A DNA stretch of 64,000 bases, taken from assembly GCF_018131185.1 (NCBI RefSeq), contig NZ_JAFCJE010000001.1, positions 248,001 to 312,000 of the forward strand, in the 5' to 3' direction. The notes under the pieces are model-generated. The model did no database searches. It saw nothing but the letters and a program-made list of their open reading frames with translations, and had not been told where the DNA came from. Positions 8,392 to 18,973 of this stretch are shown here, one piece after another. This DNA is from Bradyrhizobium diazoefficiens (GTDB taxonomy: Bacteria; Pseudomonadota; Alphaproteobacteria; Rhizobiales; Xanthobacteraceae). Within the stretch, counting starts at the first letter, position 1. Every line of letters starts with the position of its first letter. A program made the position numbers and the translations under genes.

Positions 8392-9762
8392 ATGGCGCGA
8401 GACCAGATCGATATGACGCCGCTGCAATCGCGCGACGAACTCGTCGCGTGGTTCGAGGCCGGCAGCAAAGACCCGTCCGAATTCCGCATGGGCACCGAGC
8501 ACGAGAAGACGCCGTTCACGCTCGAAGGCCACCGTCCGGTGCCTTACGAGGGCGCGCGCGGCATCGGCGCGTTGCTCGAGGGCATGAAGCTCCTGCTCGG
8601 CTGGGAGCCGATCATGGAGAAGGGCAACATCATCGGCCTCTACGACGTCACCGGCGGTGGTGCGATCTCGCTCGAGCCCGGCGGACAGTTCGAGCTCTCG
8701 GGCGCGCCGGTCGAGAACGTGCACCAAACCCAGAGCGAGTTGATGGCGCATCTGGCGCAGGTGCGCGAGATCGCAACGCCGCTCGGCATCGGCTTCCTCG
8801 GTCTCGGCATGACGCCGTCCTGGTCGCGCGCGGACATCCCGATGATGCCCAAGGGCCGCTACAAGATCATGACCAACTACATGCCGAAGGTCGGCCAGTA
8901 CGGCCTCGACATGATGTACCGGACCTGCACGGTGCAGACCAATCTCGACTTCTCCTCCGAAGCCGACATGGTCAAGAAGCTGCGCGTCTCGCTCGCGCTT
9001 CAGCCGGTCGCAACCGCCCTGTTCGCCAATTCGCCGTTCACCGAAGGCAAGCCGAACGGCTTCCTCTCCTTCCGCTCGGAGATCTGGCGCGACACCGACA
9101 ATGCACGGTCGGGCATGATGCCGTGGGCCTTCGAGGACGGCATGGGGTTCGAGCGCTATGTCGACTACGCGCTCGACGTGCCCATGTATTTCGTCAAGCG
9201 CGGCGAGGAGTACATCGACGTGTCGGGCTCCTCGTTCCGGGCGTTCTTCGACGGCCGCAACAACAACCTTCCTGGCGAGCGTCCGACACTGTCGGACTGG
9301 GCAAACCATCTCTCGACGATTTTCCCGGAGGTGCGGCTCAAGCGCTACCTCGAGATGCGCGGCTCCGACGGCGGCCCGTGGGGACGGTTGCCGGCGCTGC
9401 CGGCGTTCTGGGTCGGGCTGCTCTACGACGATGTCGCGCTCGATGCCGCCTGGGAGATCGTCAAGCACTGGAGCGCGGCGGAGCGTCAGGCCCTGCGCGA
9501 CGACGTGCCGCGCTTCGGCTTCAAGGCGCGGATCAAGGACCGCTATCTGTTCGAGATCGCCAAGGAATGCCTTGCTCTGGCACATGCGGGCCTGCGCCGG
9601 CGCGGCCGCATCGACCAGCTCGGTCGCGACGAAACGCGGCATCTGGAGCCGCTCGACCGCATCATCGATTCCGGCCGGACCCCGGCCGAGGAAATGTTGG
9701 ACAAGTTCAACGGTCCCTGGAAGGGCTCGGTGGAACCGGCCTACGCCGAATACGCGTTCTAG
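8392..9762 (+). CDS. gshA: Glutamate-cysteine ligase (plant-type GCS2 family)
   Basis: ATP-dependent formation of gamma-glutamylcysteine, the first step of glutathione synthesis. The 456-residue protein belongs to the alphaproteobacterial/plant-type GCS family: the N-terminal FRMGTEHEKTPF motif carries the metal-binding glutamates, YDVTGGGAISLEPGGQFELSG and QTQSELMAHL follow, then MMYRTCTVQTNLDFSSE and RYVDYALDVPMYF. The ribosome-binding site is weak (GATTAGAG). A gene for glutathione supply close to a GST and its regulator is consistent, though they are separate transcription units. Confidence 0.95.
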   Translation: MARDQIDMTPLQSRDELVAWFEAGSKDPSEFRMGTEHEKTPFTLEGHRPVPYEGARGIGALLEGMKLLLGWEPIMEKGNIIGLYDVTGGGAISLEPGGQFELSGAPVENVHQTQSELMAHLAQVREIATPLGIGFLGLGMTPSWSRADIPMMPKGRYKIMTNYMPKVGQYGLDMMYRTCTVQTNLDFSSEADMVKKLRVSLALQPVATALFANSPFTEGKPNGFLSFRSEIWRDTDNARSGMMPWAFEDGMGFERYVDYALDVPMYFVKRGEEYIDVSGSSFRAFFDGRNNNLPGERPTLSDWANHLSTIFPEVRLKRYLEMRGSDGGPWGRLPALPAFWVGLLYDDVALDAAWEIVKHWSAAERQALRDDVPRFGFKARIKDRYLFEIAKECLALAHAGLRRRGRIDQLGRDETRHLEPLDRIIDSGRTPAEEMLDKFNGPWKGSVEPAYAEYAF

Positions 9763-9874
9763 GCGGTAGGCCGCCGCTCGGGATTTGAGCCGTTCATCGC
9801 CCATACAGGTTTGCGGCGATCAAATGACCGGCTGAAAAAACCTGAGCGTCGTCAATAACTCGAAAGCTGTTCCG

Positions 9875-10453
9875 ATGGGGAAGGGCCGCCTGTCCGGCGC
9901 CGTCATGGCAAAGGTCCTGCCAAGCGTCGTGGCATGTGTCACGCTGCTTTCGCTCGCATGCGCGAGCGTGCCGGCGCGTGCCCAGACTGCGTTCGATCGG
10001 CCCGGCGGCGACTATTTCAGCTCACCGGTCGCCTCAGGCGATCCCGAGGATTGCGCGCTGCTGTGCGAGCGTGACCGCCGTTGCCGTTCCTGGAGCTTCA
10101 ACTATCCCGACGTCGAAGGCGGTTCGGCGGTGTGCTGGCTGAAGAACACCGTGCCGGCGCGCGTGCCGGGCAGTTGCTGCATCTCCGGTGTGCGCGGCGC
10201 CGGGGTGATCGAGCCGCGGGTCGAGGGCGTGGAGACGTCGATCGACCGTCCCGGCGGAGATCTGCGCAATTTCGAGCTGAAGGAGGGGGAGGGCGTCGAG
10301 GCCTGCAAGGCCGCGTGCACCGCCGACAACAAATGCCGCGCCTTCACCTATGCCCGCCCCGGCTACACCGGACGTGAGGCGCGCTGCTTCCTGAAAAAAG
10401 AAATCAAGCCGCCGCGCCGCAAGGCGGGATTCACCTCGGGCGTGGTGCGATAA
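9875..10453 (+). CDS. Secreted PAN/Apple domain protein
   Basis: An exported protein of up to 192 residues with two PAN/Apple-like repeats. Each begins with DRPGGD (FDRPGGDYFS, IDRPGGDLRN) and carries the expected cysteines: CALLCERDRRCRSWSF with CWLK in the first, and CKAACTADNKCRAFTY with CFLK in the second. A signal peptide (VVACVTLLSLACASVPARA, cleavage before QTAFDR) is clear. The true start may be ATG 9905, which gives a better-sized signal peptide; neither candidate has a strong Shine-Dalgarno. PAN modules bind proteins or carbohydrates; the partner here is unknown. Confidence 0.85.
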   Translation: MGKGRLSGAVMAKVLPSVVACVTLLSLACASVPARAQTAFDRPGGDYFSSPVASGDPEDCALLCERDRRCRSWSFNYPDVEGGSAVCWLKNTVPARVPGSCCISGVRGAGVIEPRVEGVETSIDRPGGDLRNFELKEGEGVEACKAACTADNKCRAFTYARPGYTGREARCFLKKEIKPPRRKAGFTSGVVR

Positions 10454-10481
10454 GCTCCGCTCTCTTCGTCGTCGGCGCTGC

Positions 10482-10567
10482 CGTAGGGTGGACAAAGGCG
10501 CAAAGCGCCGTGCCCACGATCTTTGCGATATGACGACAGACGAGTGGGCAGGCTACGCTTTGCCCAC
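10482..10567. repeat. Dispersed repeat (GTGGGCA/TGCCCAC type)
   Basis: The segment reads like GTAGGGTGGACAAAG-GCGCAAAGCGCC-GTGCCCAC and then GTGGGCA-GGCTACGCTTTGCCCACC. A related copy lies at 32147-32235 (GTGGGCAAAGCGAAGC ... CGCCTTTGCCCACC). It fills the gap between the convergent PAN-domain and nucleotidyltransferase genes. Confidence 0.65.
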
Positions 10568-10601
10568 CTGCGATCTCTCACTGGCAATCACCTACGAGAT
10601 C

Positions 10602-11168
10602 TCACTCTGTGGCGATCACGGTGAGCTCCGGCCACAGCGCCCGCCATCGCGCGGCCTTTGCCGCGTAGTTCGCCGCTGAAAAATTCGGGCTTGGATTTGG
10701 CCGCACGATCAACCCTACGACATCGTCAAACCCATGCGGCGCGTAGACCTCGTTACCATCTCCTGCGCGCCGGACGCCGACCTGCGTGTTCTGCGTCAGG
10801 AAGCGATCGATGCCTTCTCTCGAGCTTCTCAGGGACGGATAGGGCAAGCCGTGCTTGGCGGGGTACCACAGATGCACGCGGGCCTGGTTGCGGATCTCGA
10901 CCTTGACGCCGAGATGCGCGAGCCGCGCGTGCAGCTTGCGGATGACCGCGTCCTCCGCATCCCACGAAGTGTCGGGATCGAAATAGAACACGTCATAGTC
11001 GGCGATGCCGTGATCGATCGGGCGGCGCGTGAGCACGTTCCACACGGTCTGCACCAGGCATCCGGAAACCAGCCAGGCATCTGGCAGCCCGAGGCGATGC
11101 AGTTCATCGATGATCGCGACGTTGACGGGATTTCTCAGCGCGAGCGCGAGGAATTCGTCACGGTTCAT
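10602..11168 (-). CDS. Nucleotidyltransferase family protein (COG3575-like)
   Basis: A 188-residue protein with features of the small nucleotidyltransferase-fold family: helical lead-in, LVSGCLVQTVWNVLTRRPIDHGIADYDVFYFD, where the DYDVFYFD acidic pair would bind metal, and a later VHLWYPAKHGLPYPSLRSSREGIDRFL segment. Substrate unknown. The start is set at ATG 11168, 19 bp after the signal peptidase gene on the same strand. No strong ribosome-binding site is visible, so a start inside the lepB 3' end cannot be excluded. Confidence 0.8.
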   Translation of the reverse strand: MNRDEFLALALRNPVNVAIIDELHRLGLPDAWLVSGCLVQTVWNVLTRRPIDHGIADYDVFYFDPDTSWDAEDAVIRKLHARLAHLGVKVEIRNQARVHLWYPAKHGLPYPSLRSSREGIDRFLTQNTQVGVRRAGDGNEVYAPHGFDDVVGLIVRPNPSPNFSAANYAAKAARWRALWPELTVIATE

Positions 11169-11187
11169 CGTCGTGCAATGAGGTGAC

Positions 11188-11967
11188 TTAATGTACCGCG
11201 GTGAAGAACCGTGCCAGCCTGAATCCCGACAGCCAGGTCCACACCGGCTGGCCGCGCATGCCGAGATCCCAGGAGCCGAGCACCGCGTCCGCACGGCCGA
11301 TCAGATTGTCGATCGGCAACAGGCCGACGCCGCCGGACCGCAGCGGCACGCGGCTGTCAGAGGAGTTGTCGCGGTTGTCGCCGAGCACGAACAGATGGCC
11401 TGATGGCACCGTCACTTCCGGCGTATTGTCGAGCGGACCGTTGTCGCGCATCTTGAAGATCAGGTGCGAGACGCCGTTCGGCAGCTTCTCCACATAACGG
11501 TAGGCGGGCTCGCTGCCGCCATTGTCGTCCTCGGCCGCACCGACGCCGTCCGGCTTGAGCTCGGCGGGGCGGTCGTTGATGAAGAGCTGGCCCTGCCGCA
11601 TCTGGATGCGATCGCCCGGCAGTCCCACGACACGCTTGACCCAGGCCTGCGAACGATCGCCGGGCCAGCGAAACACCACGACGTCGCCGAGCTTCGGCGT
11701 CTCCGCGAACACGCGTCCGGTCTCGGGCAGGCTGATTTGAATCGGCAGCGACGAGGTGCCGTAGCCATAGGGAAATTTCGAGGCGAGCAGCGCATCGCCG
11801 ATCAGCAACGTCGGCTCCATCGAGCCCGACGGCACGTAGAACGGCTCGGCGAGCGCGCCCTTGGCGATGAAGACGGCGGCGACGATACCGGCGAGCTGAA
11901 CGATCTGTCCGCCCCAGCCGCTGCTCTTACGCTTGGGCGTGACAGTGACCTTTTCTTCAACGCTCAT
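11188..11967 (-). CDS. lepB: Signal peptidase I
   Basis: A 259-residue inner-membrane serine protease that removes signal peptides from exported proteins. One N-terminal membrane segment (about 21-40) precedes the catalytic dyad: nucleophile Ser49 in PSGSMEPTLLIGD and general base Lys111 in WVKRVVGLPGD. The later GDNRDNSSDSR box is also conserved. The ATG overlaps the tldD stop as ATGA, indicating translational coupling. The longer upstream frame runs through the end of tldD and is not used. Many alphaproteobacteria carry more than one lepB. Confidence 0.96.
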   Translation of the reverse strand: MSVEEKVTVTPKRKSSGWGGQIVQLAGIVAAVFIAKGALAEPFYVPSGSMEPTLLIGDALLASKFPYGYGTSSLPIQISLPETGRVFAETPKLGDVVVFRWPGDRSQAWVKRVVGLPGDRIQMRQGQLFINDRPAELKPDGVGAAEDDNGGSEPAYRYVEKLPNGVSHLIFKMRDNGPLDNTPEVTVPSGHLFVLGDNRDNSSDSRVPLRSGGVGLLPIDNLIGRADAVLGSWDLGMRGQPVWTWLSGFRLARFFTAVH

Positions 11968-13391
11968 GCGCCCGTTCCACCCACCGTGATGCGTTCCATC
12001 AGCAGCGACGGCTGGCCGACGCCGACGGGCACACCCTGGCCGTTCTTGCCGCAGGTGCCGATGCCGGTATCGAGCGCAAGGTCGTTGCCGATCATGCGGA
12101 TCCGGTGCAGGTCGGTCGGCCCGTTGCCGATCAGCATGGCGCCCTTCAGCGGGGCGCCCAGCTTGCCGTTCTCGATCTTGTAGGCCTCGGTGCACTGGAA
12201 CACGTATTTGCCCGAGGTGATGTCGACCTGGCCGCCGCCGAAATTCGCGGCGAAGACGCCATTCTTCACCGAGGCGAGGATCTCGGCCGGATCGCGGTCG
12301 CCCGCGAGCATGTAGGTGTTGGTCATGCGCGGCATCGGCACGTGGGCATAGCCCTGGCGGCGCCCGTTGCCGGTCGGCTTCATGTTCATCAGGCGTGCGT
12401 TCTGGCGGTCCTGCATGTAGCCGACCAGAATGCCGTCTTCGATCAGCACGGTGCGATTGGTCGGCGTGCCCTCGTCGTCGATCGACAGCGAGCCGCGGCG
12501 CGAGGCAATCGTGCCGTCGTCGACCACGGTGACGCCCTTGGCTGCGACCTGTTGGCCCATCAAGCCGGCGAATGCAGACGTCTTCTTGCGGTTGAAGTCG
12601 CCCTCGAGACCATGGCCGACCGCTTCGTGCAGCATCACGCCGGGCCAGCCGGCGCCAAGCACGACGTCCATCTCGCCGGCCGGCGCCGGAATCGATTCCA
12701 GGTTGACCAGGGCTTCGCGCAGGGCGCCATCGGCGGCGTCGCGCCAGTTCTTACTCTCGATGAATTCGGCATAGCCGGCCCGGCCGCCATAACCCTTGCT
12801 GCCGCTCTCCTGGCGATCGCCCTGGCCGGCGACGACGGAGACGTTGACGCGCACGAGCGGGCGAATGTCGCGATAGCTCTCGCCGTCGGGCCGCAGGATC
12901 TCGACCACCTGCCAGGTTGCGCCCAGGCTGACGCTGACCTGCCGCACCCGAGGATCCTTGTCGCGCAGGTAAGCGTCGATCTCGGCGAGCAGTTTGACTT
13001 TTGTCTCGAAGCCCGGCGCGTCCAGCGGATTGTCGTCGCCATAGAGGCGCACATTGGTACGCGGGGGCGGGGACGCAAAGCTGCCGGAATAGCCGCCGCG
13101 CACGGCCGCGACCGCGTCCGCGGCGCGGATCAGCGCGGGCAGCGACACGTCGGAGGAATGCGCGTAGCCGACCGCGTCGTCCTTGACCGCGCGCAGGCCA
13201 AACCCTTGCGAGGTGTCGTAGGTCGCCTGCTTCAGACGCCCGTTGTCGAACATCAGCGCTTCGGTCTGGCTGTATTCCAGGAACAGCTCACCGTCGTCGG
13301 CGCCAGCGAGCCCGCGCGCCACCTCGCTGCGAACCTGGTCGCGATCGAGATTGGCGCGGTCGAGCAGGGAGGTCGTGGCAGGGTTTGTCAT
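11964..13391 (-). CDS. tldD: Metalloprotease TldD
   Basis: A 475-residue U62-family metalloprotease. In E. coli TldD works with TldE (PmbA) as a heterodimer in microcin maturation and CcdA turnover. The active-site helix HEAVGHGLEGD (HExxxH, about residue 254) and the conserved GCDGEL-like C-terminal region (VFQCTEAYKIENGKLG) are present, and length fits the family (~480). Start 13391 is chosen for family length and a weak GGACGG upstream; an in-frame ATG at 13403 is the alternative. tldE is not in this window. The stop overlaps lepB. Confidence 0.95.
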   Translation of the reverse strand: MTNPATTSLLDRANLDRDQVRSEVARGLAGADDGELFLEYSQTEALMFDNGRLKQATYDTSQGFGLRAVKDDAVGYAHSSDVSLPALIRAADAVAAVRGGYSGSFASPPPRTNVRLYGDDNPLDAPGFETKVKLLAEIDAYLRDKDPRVRQVSVSLGATWQVVEILRPDGESYRDIRPLVRVNVSVVAGQGDRQESGSKGYGGRAGYAEFIESKNWRDAADGALREALVNLESIPAPAGEMDVVLGAGWPGVMLHEAVGHGLEGDFNRKKTSAFAGLMGQQVAAKGVTVVDDGTIASRRGSLSIDDEGTPTNRTVLIEDGILVGYMQDRQNARLMNMKPTGNGRRQGYAHVPMPRMTNTYMLAGDRDPAEILASVKNGVFAANFGGGQVDITSGKYVFQCTEAYKIENGKLGAPLKGAMLIGNGPTDLHRIRMIGNDLALDTGIGTCGKNGQGVPVGVGQPSLLMERITVGGTGA

Positions 13392-13507
13392 GCGTCCGTC
13401 CATTAGCGGAAGATGTAGGGCAAGATAATGGTTTCGGACCGGTTCCGCGAGGGCGCCAAGTCTCACATTACGGAAACAATAGGATCGCTCACCGGCGGTC
13501 CAGACCG

Positions 13508-14053
13508 CTACGGCAGCTTGTCATAACCCTCGCCGAGCCCGTTCAGGCTGAGCGGGAAGCCGATGCCTTCTTCCGGGGTCTCGAAGATGATGAAGGTGGC
13601 GGTCTTGGCGTTGCGAAGCTGGCCGAGCAGCTTGTCGTCCATGACGACCTCGGCGACGCAGCCATTGGGCAGGCAGCGGACGAAGCCGGCGCGGCCAACG
13701 TCCTGGTTGTCGAGCTTGAGGCCGAGGCCGGAGGGCAGCAGGACCCCTAGCGGCGCGACCACGCGCATCAGGCGGCTCTTCTGGTCGGCGGTCTTCAGCA
13801 CGATGACGGTCAGGCCGGCATTGGAGCGGTCCTCCGCCACCACGCTTTGGATCAGGGCGCATTGCTCTGTCTGGGCGCCCGGCGGCGTGTCGCAGCGGAT
13901 CTGCCAGTCGCCATGGACGGAGCGTACCGCGCCCTGCGCATGGGCAAGGCCGGGAAGTGCGAGAAGGACGATCGCAGCCAGCAGAGCCGCCAGCGACGGG
14001 AGGCGGTCAACCTTCCTTGTAGCCGGCCTTGCGGTCGATTTCGAAAGCCCCAT
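13508..14053 (-). CDS. Invasion-associated locus B (IalB)-like periplasmic protein
   Basis: A 181-residue exported protein. A signal peptide (LAALLAAIVLLALPGLAHA) is followed by the IalB-type domain: VHGDWQIRCDTPPGAQTEQCAL, VVAPLGVLLPSGLGL, the Cys pair GFVRCLPNGCVAEV, and TFIIFETPEEGIGFPLSLNGL. The four cysteines probably form two disulphides. IalB proteins were first linked to Bartonella invasion, but are widespread in non-pathogenic alphaproteobacteria, where their role is unclear. Start 14053 has AAGGGA upstream. Confidence 0.88.
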   Translation of the reverse strand: MGLSKSTARPATRKVDRLPSLAALLAAIVLLALPGLAHAQGAVRSVHGDWQIRCDTPPGAQTEQCALIQSVVAEDRSNAGLTVIVLKTADQKSRLMRVVAPLGVLLPSGLGLKLDNQDVGRAGFVRCLPNGCVAEVVMDDKLLGQLRNAKTATFIIFETPEEGIGFPLSLNGLGEGYDKLP

Positions 14054-14514
14054 CGGGTCGGTCCCTTTGCTCGCCTGGGGCGCTCGCACCTGGCGGACTA
14101 ATCTGGCGGACTGATACGGGAATGACGGCGTCTTGAAGGCGATTCCCAAGCAAATTCCACGCCGCTTGGCATCGCCGCCGCCCGCACGAATCAGGTTCCT
14201 GCGCGGCCATCCGCCAGTGCCTACCGCGGGCAATTCCGCTGTCAAGCCACAGCATCCCGGGAAACGGTATTTTTGTTTGATGTTACTAGGAAATATCTTG
14301 CGGGTGATCGCTGGCAGGTCAGGCTCAAGACTGCATTGCGATAGATCAAGAATTATGGTTTGAGAGGCTTGATTTCGGCGTTCTAGCGATCTGGCCCCAA
14401 TTCCTCTTAGAGGTATTCTTGCGCGGCGGTTTGTCAGGCGGGCGGATCGAATAAGCGTTTCCCGGACATAGGGCGGCGCACTTGGGGTGATTTCGTAAGG
14501 GGAGCGCGAACGGC
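14054..14514. other. Intergenic region upstream of coxB
   Basis: A 461-bp region with no credible gene, between the divergent ialB-like gene and coxB. It contains a 13-bp tandem duplication (CTGGCGGACTAAT, 14090-14102; CTGGCGGACTGAT, 14103-14115) and an FNR/FixK-type box at 14336-14349. It probably holds the promoters of both flanking genes. Confidence 0.7.
14336..14349. promoter_or_regulatory. FNR/FixK-type box upstream of coxB
   Basis: TTGCGATAGATCAA matches the FixK2 consensus TTG(A/C)-N6-(T/G)CAA. It is 165 bp before the coxB ATG. The centre is not fully symmetric, so it is weaker than the hemA and irr boxes in this window. Confidence 0.5.
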
Positions 14515-15354
14515 ATGAGGATGTCGATAGGCCGGATGGGCCGGCAGTTGCTGGGATTGACCGTGGCGGGTCTGACGCTGGCGACGGGCGGTGTGGCGTT
14601 CGCCGAGCTCGGGCAGCCGGCGCCGTGGGAGTGGACGCTCCAGCAGTCCGGTTCCCCGGTGATGGACAACATCGTCTGGTTCCACAACTTCCTGTTCGTG
14701 CTGATCACGCTGATCACGCTGTTCGTTCTGGCGTTGCTCGTCATCGTGGTCGTCAAGTTCAACGCGAAGGCCAATCCGGTGCCGTCGCGGACCACCCACA
14801 ACACGCTGATCGAGGTGGCCTGGACGCTCGTTCCGGTCCTGATCCTGGTCGGCATCTCGGTGCCGTCGTTCCGGCTGCTGTTTCTCCAGCTCGACATCCC
14901 GAAGGCGGACCTGACGGTCAAGGCGACGGGCAAGCAGTGGTACTGGTCCTATGCCTATCCCGACAACGGCAAGTTCGAGTTCGACTCGCTGATGGCCCAG
15001 GACAAGCAGCCCCGCCTGCTCGGCGTCGACAACGAGATGGTCGTGCCGGTCAACAAGGTGGTTCGTGTCCAGGTTACCGGCGCCGACGTCATCCACGCCT
15101 TTGCGCTGCCGGCTTTCGGCGTCAAGATCGACGCCATTCCGGGCCGGCTGAACGAGACCTGGTTCAAGGCGACCAAGATCGGCATGTATTACGGCCAGTG
15201 CTCGGAACTGTGCGGCAAGGATCATGCCTTCATGCCGATCGCAATCCGCGTGGTCGACGACCAGGAGTTCGCGTCCTGGGTCGAGGCGGCGAAGAAGAAA
15301 TTTGCCAGCGGCGGCACCAGCACCTACGCCTCCGCGGCCGGCCCGACGCAATAA
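14515..15354 (+). CDS. coxB: Cytochrome c oxidase subunit II
   Basis: The CuA-carrying subunit of the aa3 oxidase, which accepts electrons from cytochrome c. The 279-residue protein has a cleavable N-terminal segment (LLGLTVAGLTLATGGVAFA), two membrane helices (FVLITLITLFVLALLVIVVV and VLILVGISV region), the aromatic KQWYWSY loop and the CuA site: VIHAFALP plus CSELCGKDHAFM (C-x3-C-x3-H-x2-M). The C-terminal tail after the cupredoxin domain is short. GGGGAG precedes the start. First structural gene of the cox cluster. Confidence 0.97.
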   Translation: MRMSIGRMGRQLLGLTVAGLTLATGGVAFAELGQPAPWEWTLQQSGSPVMDNIVWFHNFLFVLITLITLFVLALLVIVVVKFNAKANPVPSRTTHNTLIEVAWTLVPVLILVGISVPSFRLLFLQLDIPKADLTVKATGKQWYWSYAYPDNGKFEFDSLMAQDKQPRLLGVDNEMVVPVNKVVRVQVTGADVIHAFALPAFGVKIDAIPGRLNETWFKATKIGMYYGQCSELCGKDHAFMPIAIRVVDDQEFASWVEAAKKKFASGGTSTYASAAGPTQ

Positions 15355-15392
15355 GCGTCGGTTCACGGCTCGAAGGACTGAAAGCGACATAA

Positions 15393-17060
<1,668 letters not shown>

Positions 17061-17068
17061 GCAATCTC

Positions 17069-17095
17069 CCGCGGCGCCCATGACGGGCGCCGCGG
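17069..17095 (+). other. Strong hairpin between coxA and ctaB
   Basis: CCGCGGCGCCC, loop ATGAC, GGGCGCCGCGG form a perfect 11-bp stem directly after coxA. No T tract follows, so it is unlikely to be a full terminator. It may protect the coxBA mRNA from 3' decay or partly attenuate the assembly genes downstream, giving more structural subunit than assembly factor. That function is inference. Confidence 0.65.
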
Positions 17096-17120
17096 TGCTA
17101 TAACGAAGCGAGTTGAATTA

Positions 17121-18065
17121 GTGTCCGTCCTCGACCACAACGCCATCGACATCAATCCCCGCATCTCCGAGGCGGAGGTCGGCGACTACATCGCGCTCCT
17201 GAAGCCGCGGGTGATGTCGCTGGTGATCTTCACCGCGCTGGTCGGGATGGCGATGGCGCCGGGACACTTCCACCCCGTGCTCGCGTTCACCTCGCTGCTC
17301 TGCATCGCCGTCGGCGCCGGCGCCTCCGGCGCGCTCAACATGGCGCTCGAAGGCGACATCGACTCCAAGATGTCGCGTACGGCGAACCGGCCGATTCCGC
17401 GCGGCCGCATCACCCGGCCCGAAGCGATGGCGTTCGGCCTGACGCTATCCTTCTTCTCGGTGATGACGCTCGGCATCCTCGTCAACTGGGTCGCCGGCGC
17501 GCTGCTCGCCTTCACCATCTTCTTCTACGTCGTGATCTACACGATGGGCCTGAAGCGCTGGACCGCGCAGAACATCGTGATCGGCGGTGCCGCCGGCGCG
17601 CTGCCGCCGGTAGTGGCCTGGGCCGCCGTGACGGGCACCGTCGACGTCGAGCCGCTGCTGCTGTTCGCCATCATCTTTTTCTGGACGCCGCCGCACTTCT
17701 GGGCGCTGGCGCTGTTCCGCTCCGACGACTATGCGCGCGCCGGGATTCCCATGCTGCCCAACGTCGCCGGTCCCGATGCGACGCGCCTGCAGATCCTGCT
17801 CTACACCATCGTGCTGATTGCGGTCGCCGCCGCGCCCTGGGCGCTCGGTTATTTCGACGCCGTCTACGGTATCGTCTCGCTGATCCTGGGGGCCGGCATG
17901 CTGGTGCTCGCGATCAACGTCTATGTGCGTCGCGAGCGCAGCGAATCGCTGCGCGCGACCCGCAAGCTGTTTGCCTTCTCGATCCTCTATCTGTTCGCGC
18001 TGTTCGCGACCCTGCTGGCCGAGGTCGTGTTCCGGGCACTGGCTCCGATGGTTGGGGGCGCATGA
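17121..18065 (+). CDS. ctaB: Protoheme IX farnesyltransferase (heme O synthase)
   Basis: Converts heme B to heme O by farnesyl transfer, on the way to heme A for the aa3 oxidase. The 314-residue UbiA-type membrane prenyltransferase shows [17 protein letters not shown], then the first Asp-rich motif in [23 protein letters not shown] and the second conserved region [28 protein letters not shown]. The start is a GTG at 17121 (MSVLDHNA). The stop overlaps the next small gene as ATGA. Confidence 0.96.
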   Translation: MSVLDHNAIDINPRISEAEVGDYIALLKPRVMSLVIFTALVGMAMAPGHFHPVLAFTSLLCIAVGAGASGALNMALEGDIDSKMSRTANRPIPRGRITRPEAMAFGLTLSFFSVMTLGILVNWVAGALLAFTIFFYVVIYTMGLKRWTAQNIVIGGAAGALPPVVAWAAVTGTVDVEPLLLFAIIFFWTPPHFWALALFRSDDYARAGIPMLPNVAGPDATRLQILLYTIVLIAVAAAPWALGYFDAVYGIVSLILGAGMLVLAINVYVRRERSESLRATRKLFAFSILYLFALFATLLAEVVFRALAPMVGGA

Positions 18066-18238
18066 TCACAGCGATGGCAGACAAACCCGAGACAGACGGA
18101 ATCGTCCTCACCGAGGCGCAAAAGAAGAGCCGTCGTCAGCGCTCCATTGCCATTGCCTTGGCGCTCGGCGTGCTCGTGATGCTGTTCTTTGCCGTCACCA
18201 TGGTCAAGGGACCGGCAGTTCTCGTGCGGCCGATGTAG
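18062..18238 (+). CDS. CoxF-like small membrane protein
   Basis: A 58-residue protein too short for the usual gene-length cut-off. A charged N-terminal part ([20 protein letters not shown]) is followed by one membrane helix ([21 protein letters not shown]) and a short tail ending LVRPM. Its ATG overlaps the ctaB stop (ATGA) and its stop is 5 bp from ctaG. The size, topology and position between ctaB and ctaG match the small CoxF-type protein of alphaproteobacterial cox clusters. A role in oxidase assembly is inferred from position. Confidence 0.85.
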   Translation: MITAMADKPETDGIVLTEAQKKSRRQRSIAIALALGVLVMLFFAVTMVKGPAVLVRPM

Positions 18239-18243
18239 GAAAC

Positions 18244-18894
18244 ATGCATCACGAGCCGACCATATCGCGGGATCAGAGCCGGACGGCCAGCAAGAGGCGC
18301 GCGCCTTTCAAGGGCCTCGGCCGCGACGCGCTGGTCGCCTCGATCTGCGGCGGCGTGGTCGCGCTGATGGTCGGAGCCTCCTATGCCGCGGTGCCGTTCT
18401 ACGACTGGTTCTGCCGTGCCACCGGTTTCAACGGCACGACCCAGGTTGCGACCTCCGCGCCGGCCACCGGTCCGATCGCGCGGAAGATCACGGTGCGCTT
18501 CGACTCCAATGTCGGGCCCGGCCTGCCCTGGAAGTTCGAGCCCGAGCAGAACGAGATCGAGGTCAATATCGGAGAGGTCACGACCGTGTTCTACACCGTG
18601 ACCAACCAGGCTGCACGCACCACGGCCGGGCAGGCTGCCTACAATGTCGCGCCGCTGACGGTCGGCTCCTATTTCCAGAAGATCAACTGCTTCTGCTTCA
18701 CCGAGCAGACCATGGCACCCGGCGAGAAACGCGAGATGCCTGTCGTGTTCTACGTCGATCCTTCGATCGCCAGCGACCACGAGAACGACGGGCTGAACAC
18801 GATCACGCTGTCCTACACCTTCTATCCGGTGAAGGATCCGGTGGTGAAGCCGCTGGCATCGGGTGAAAACGACAAGCGCAAGGGAAATCTCTGA
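18244..18894 (+). CDS. ctaG: Cytochrome c oxidase assembly protein CtaG (Cox11)
   Basis: The copper chaperone that delivers Cu to the CuB site of subunit I. In its 216 residues a single N-terminal membrane segment ([28 protein letters not shown]) precedes a periplasmic Ig-like domain with the Cu(I)-binding CFCFTEQTM motif. The [18 protein letters not shown] region is a Cox11 hallmark. Start 18244 (MHHEPT) follows AGGA within 7 bases; the longer frame upstream overlaps ctaB and is rejected. It sits between coxF and coxC. Confidence 0.96.
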   Translation: MHHEPTISRDQSRTASKRRAPFKGLGRDALVASICGGVVALMVGASYAAVPFYDWFCRATGFNGTTQVATSAPATGPIARKITVRFDSNVGPGLPWKFEPEQNEIEVNIGEVTTVFYTVTNQAARTTAGQAAYNVAPLTVGSYFQKINCFCFTEQTMAPGEKREMPVVFYVDPSIASDHENDGLNTITLSYTFYPVKDPVVKPLASGENDKRKGNL

Positions 18895-18973
18895 TCGCCG
18901 GGCTCGCGCCCGGGAGGTCGGAAACGAGGGGATAAGTGCCTGACAGGCACGGGATTGAGGAGAGAGACCGCAA

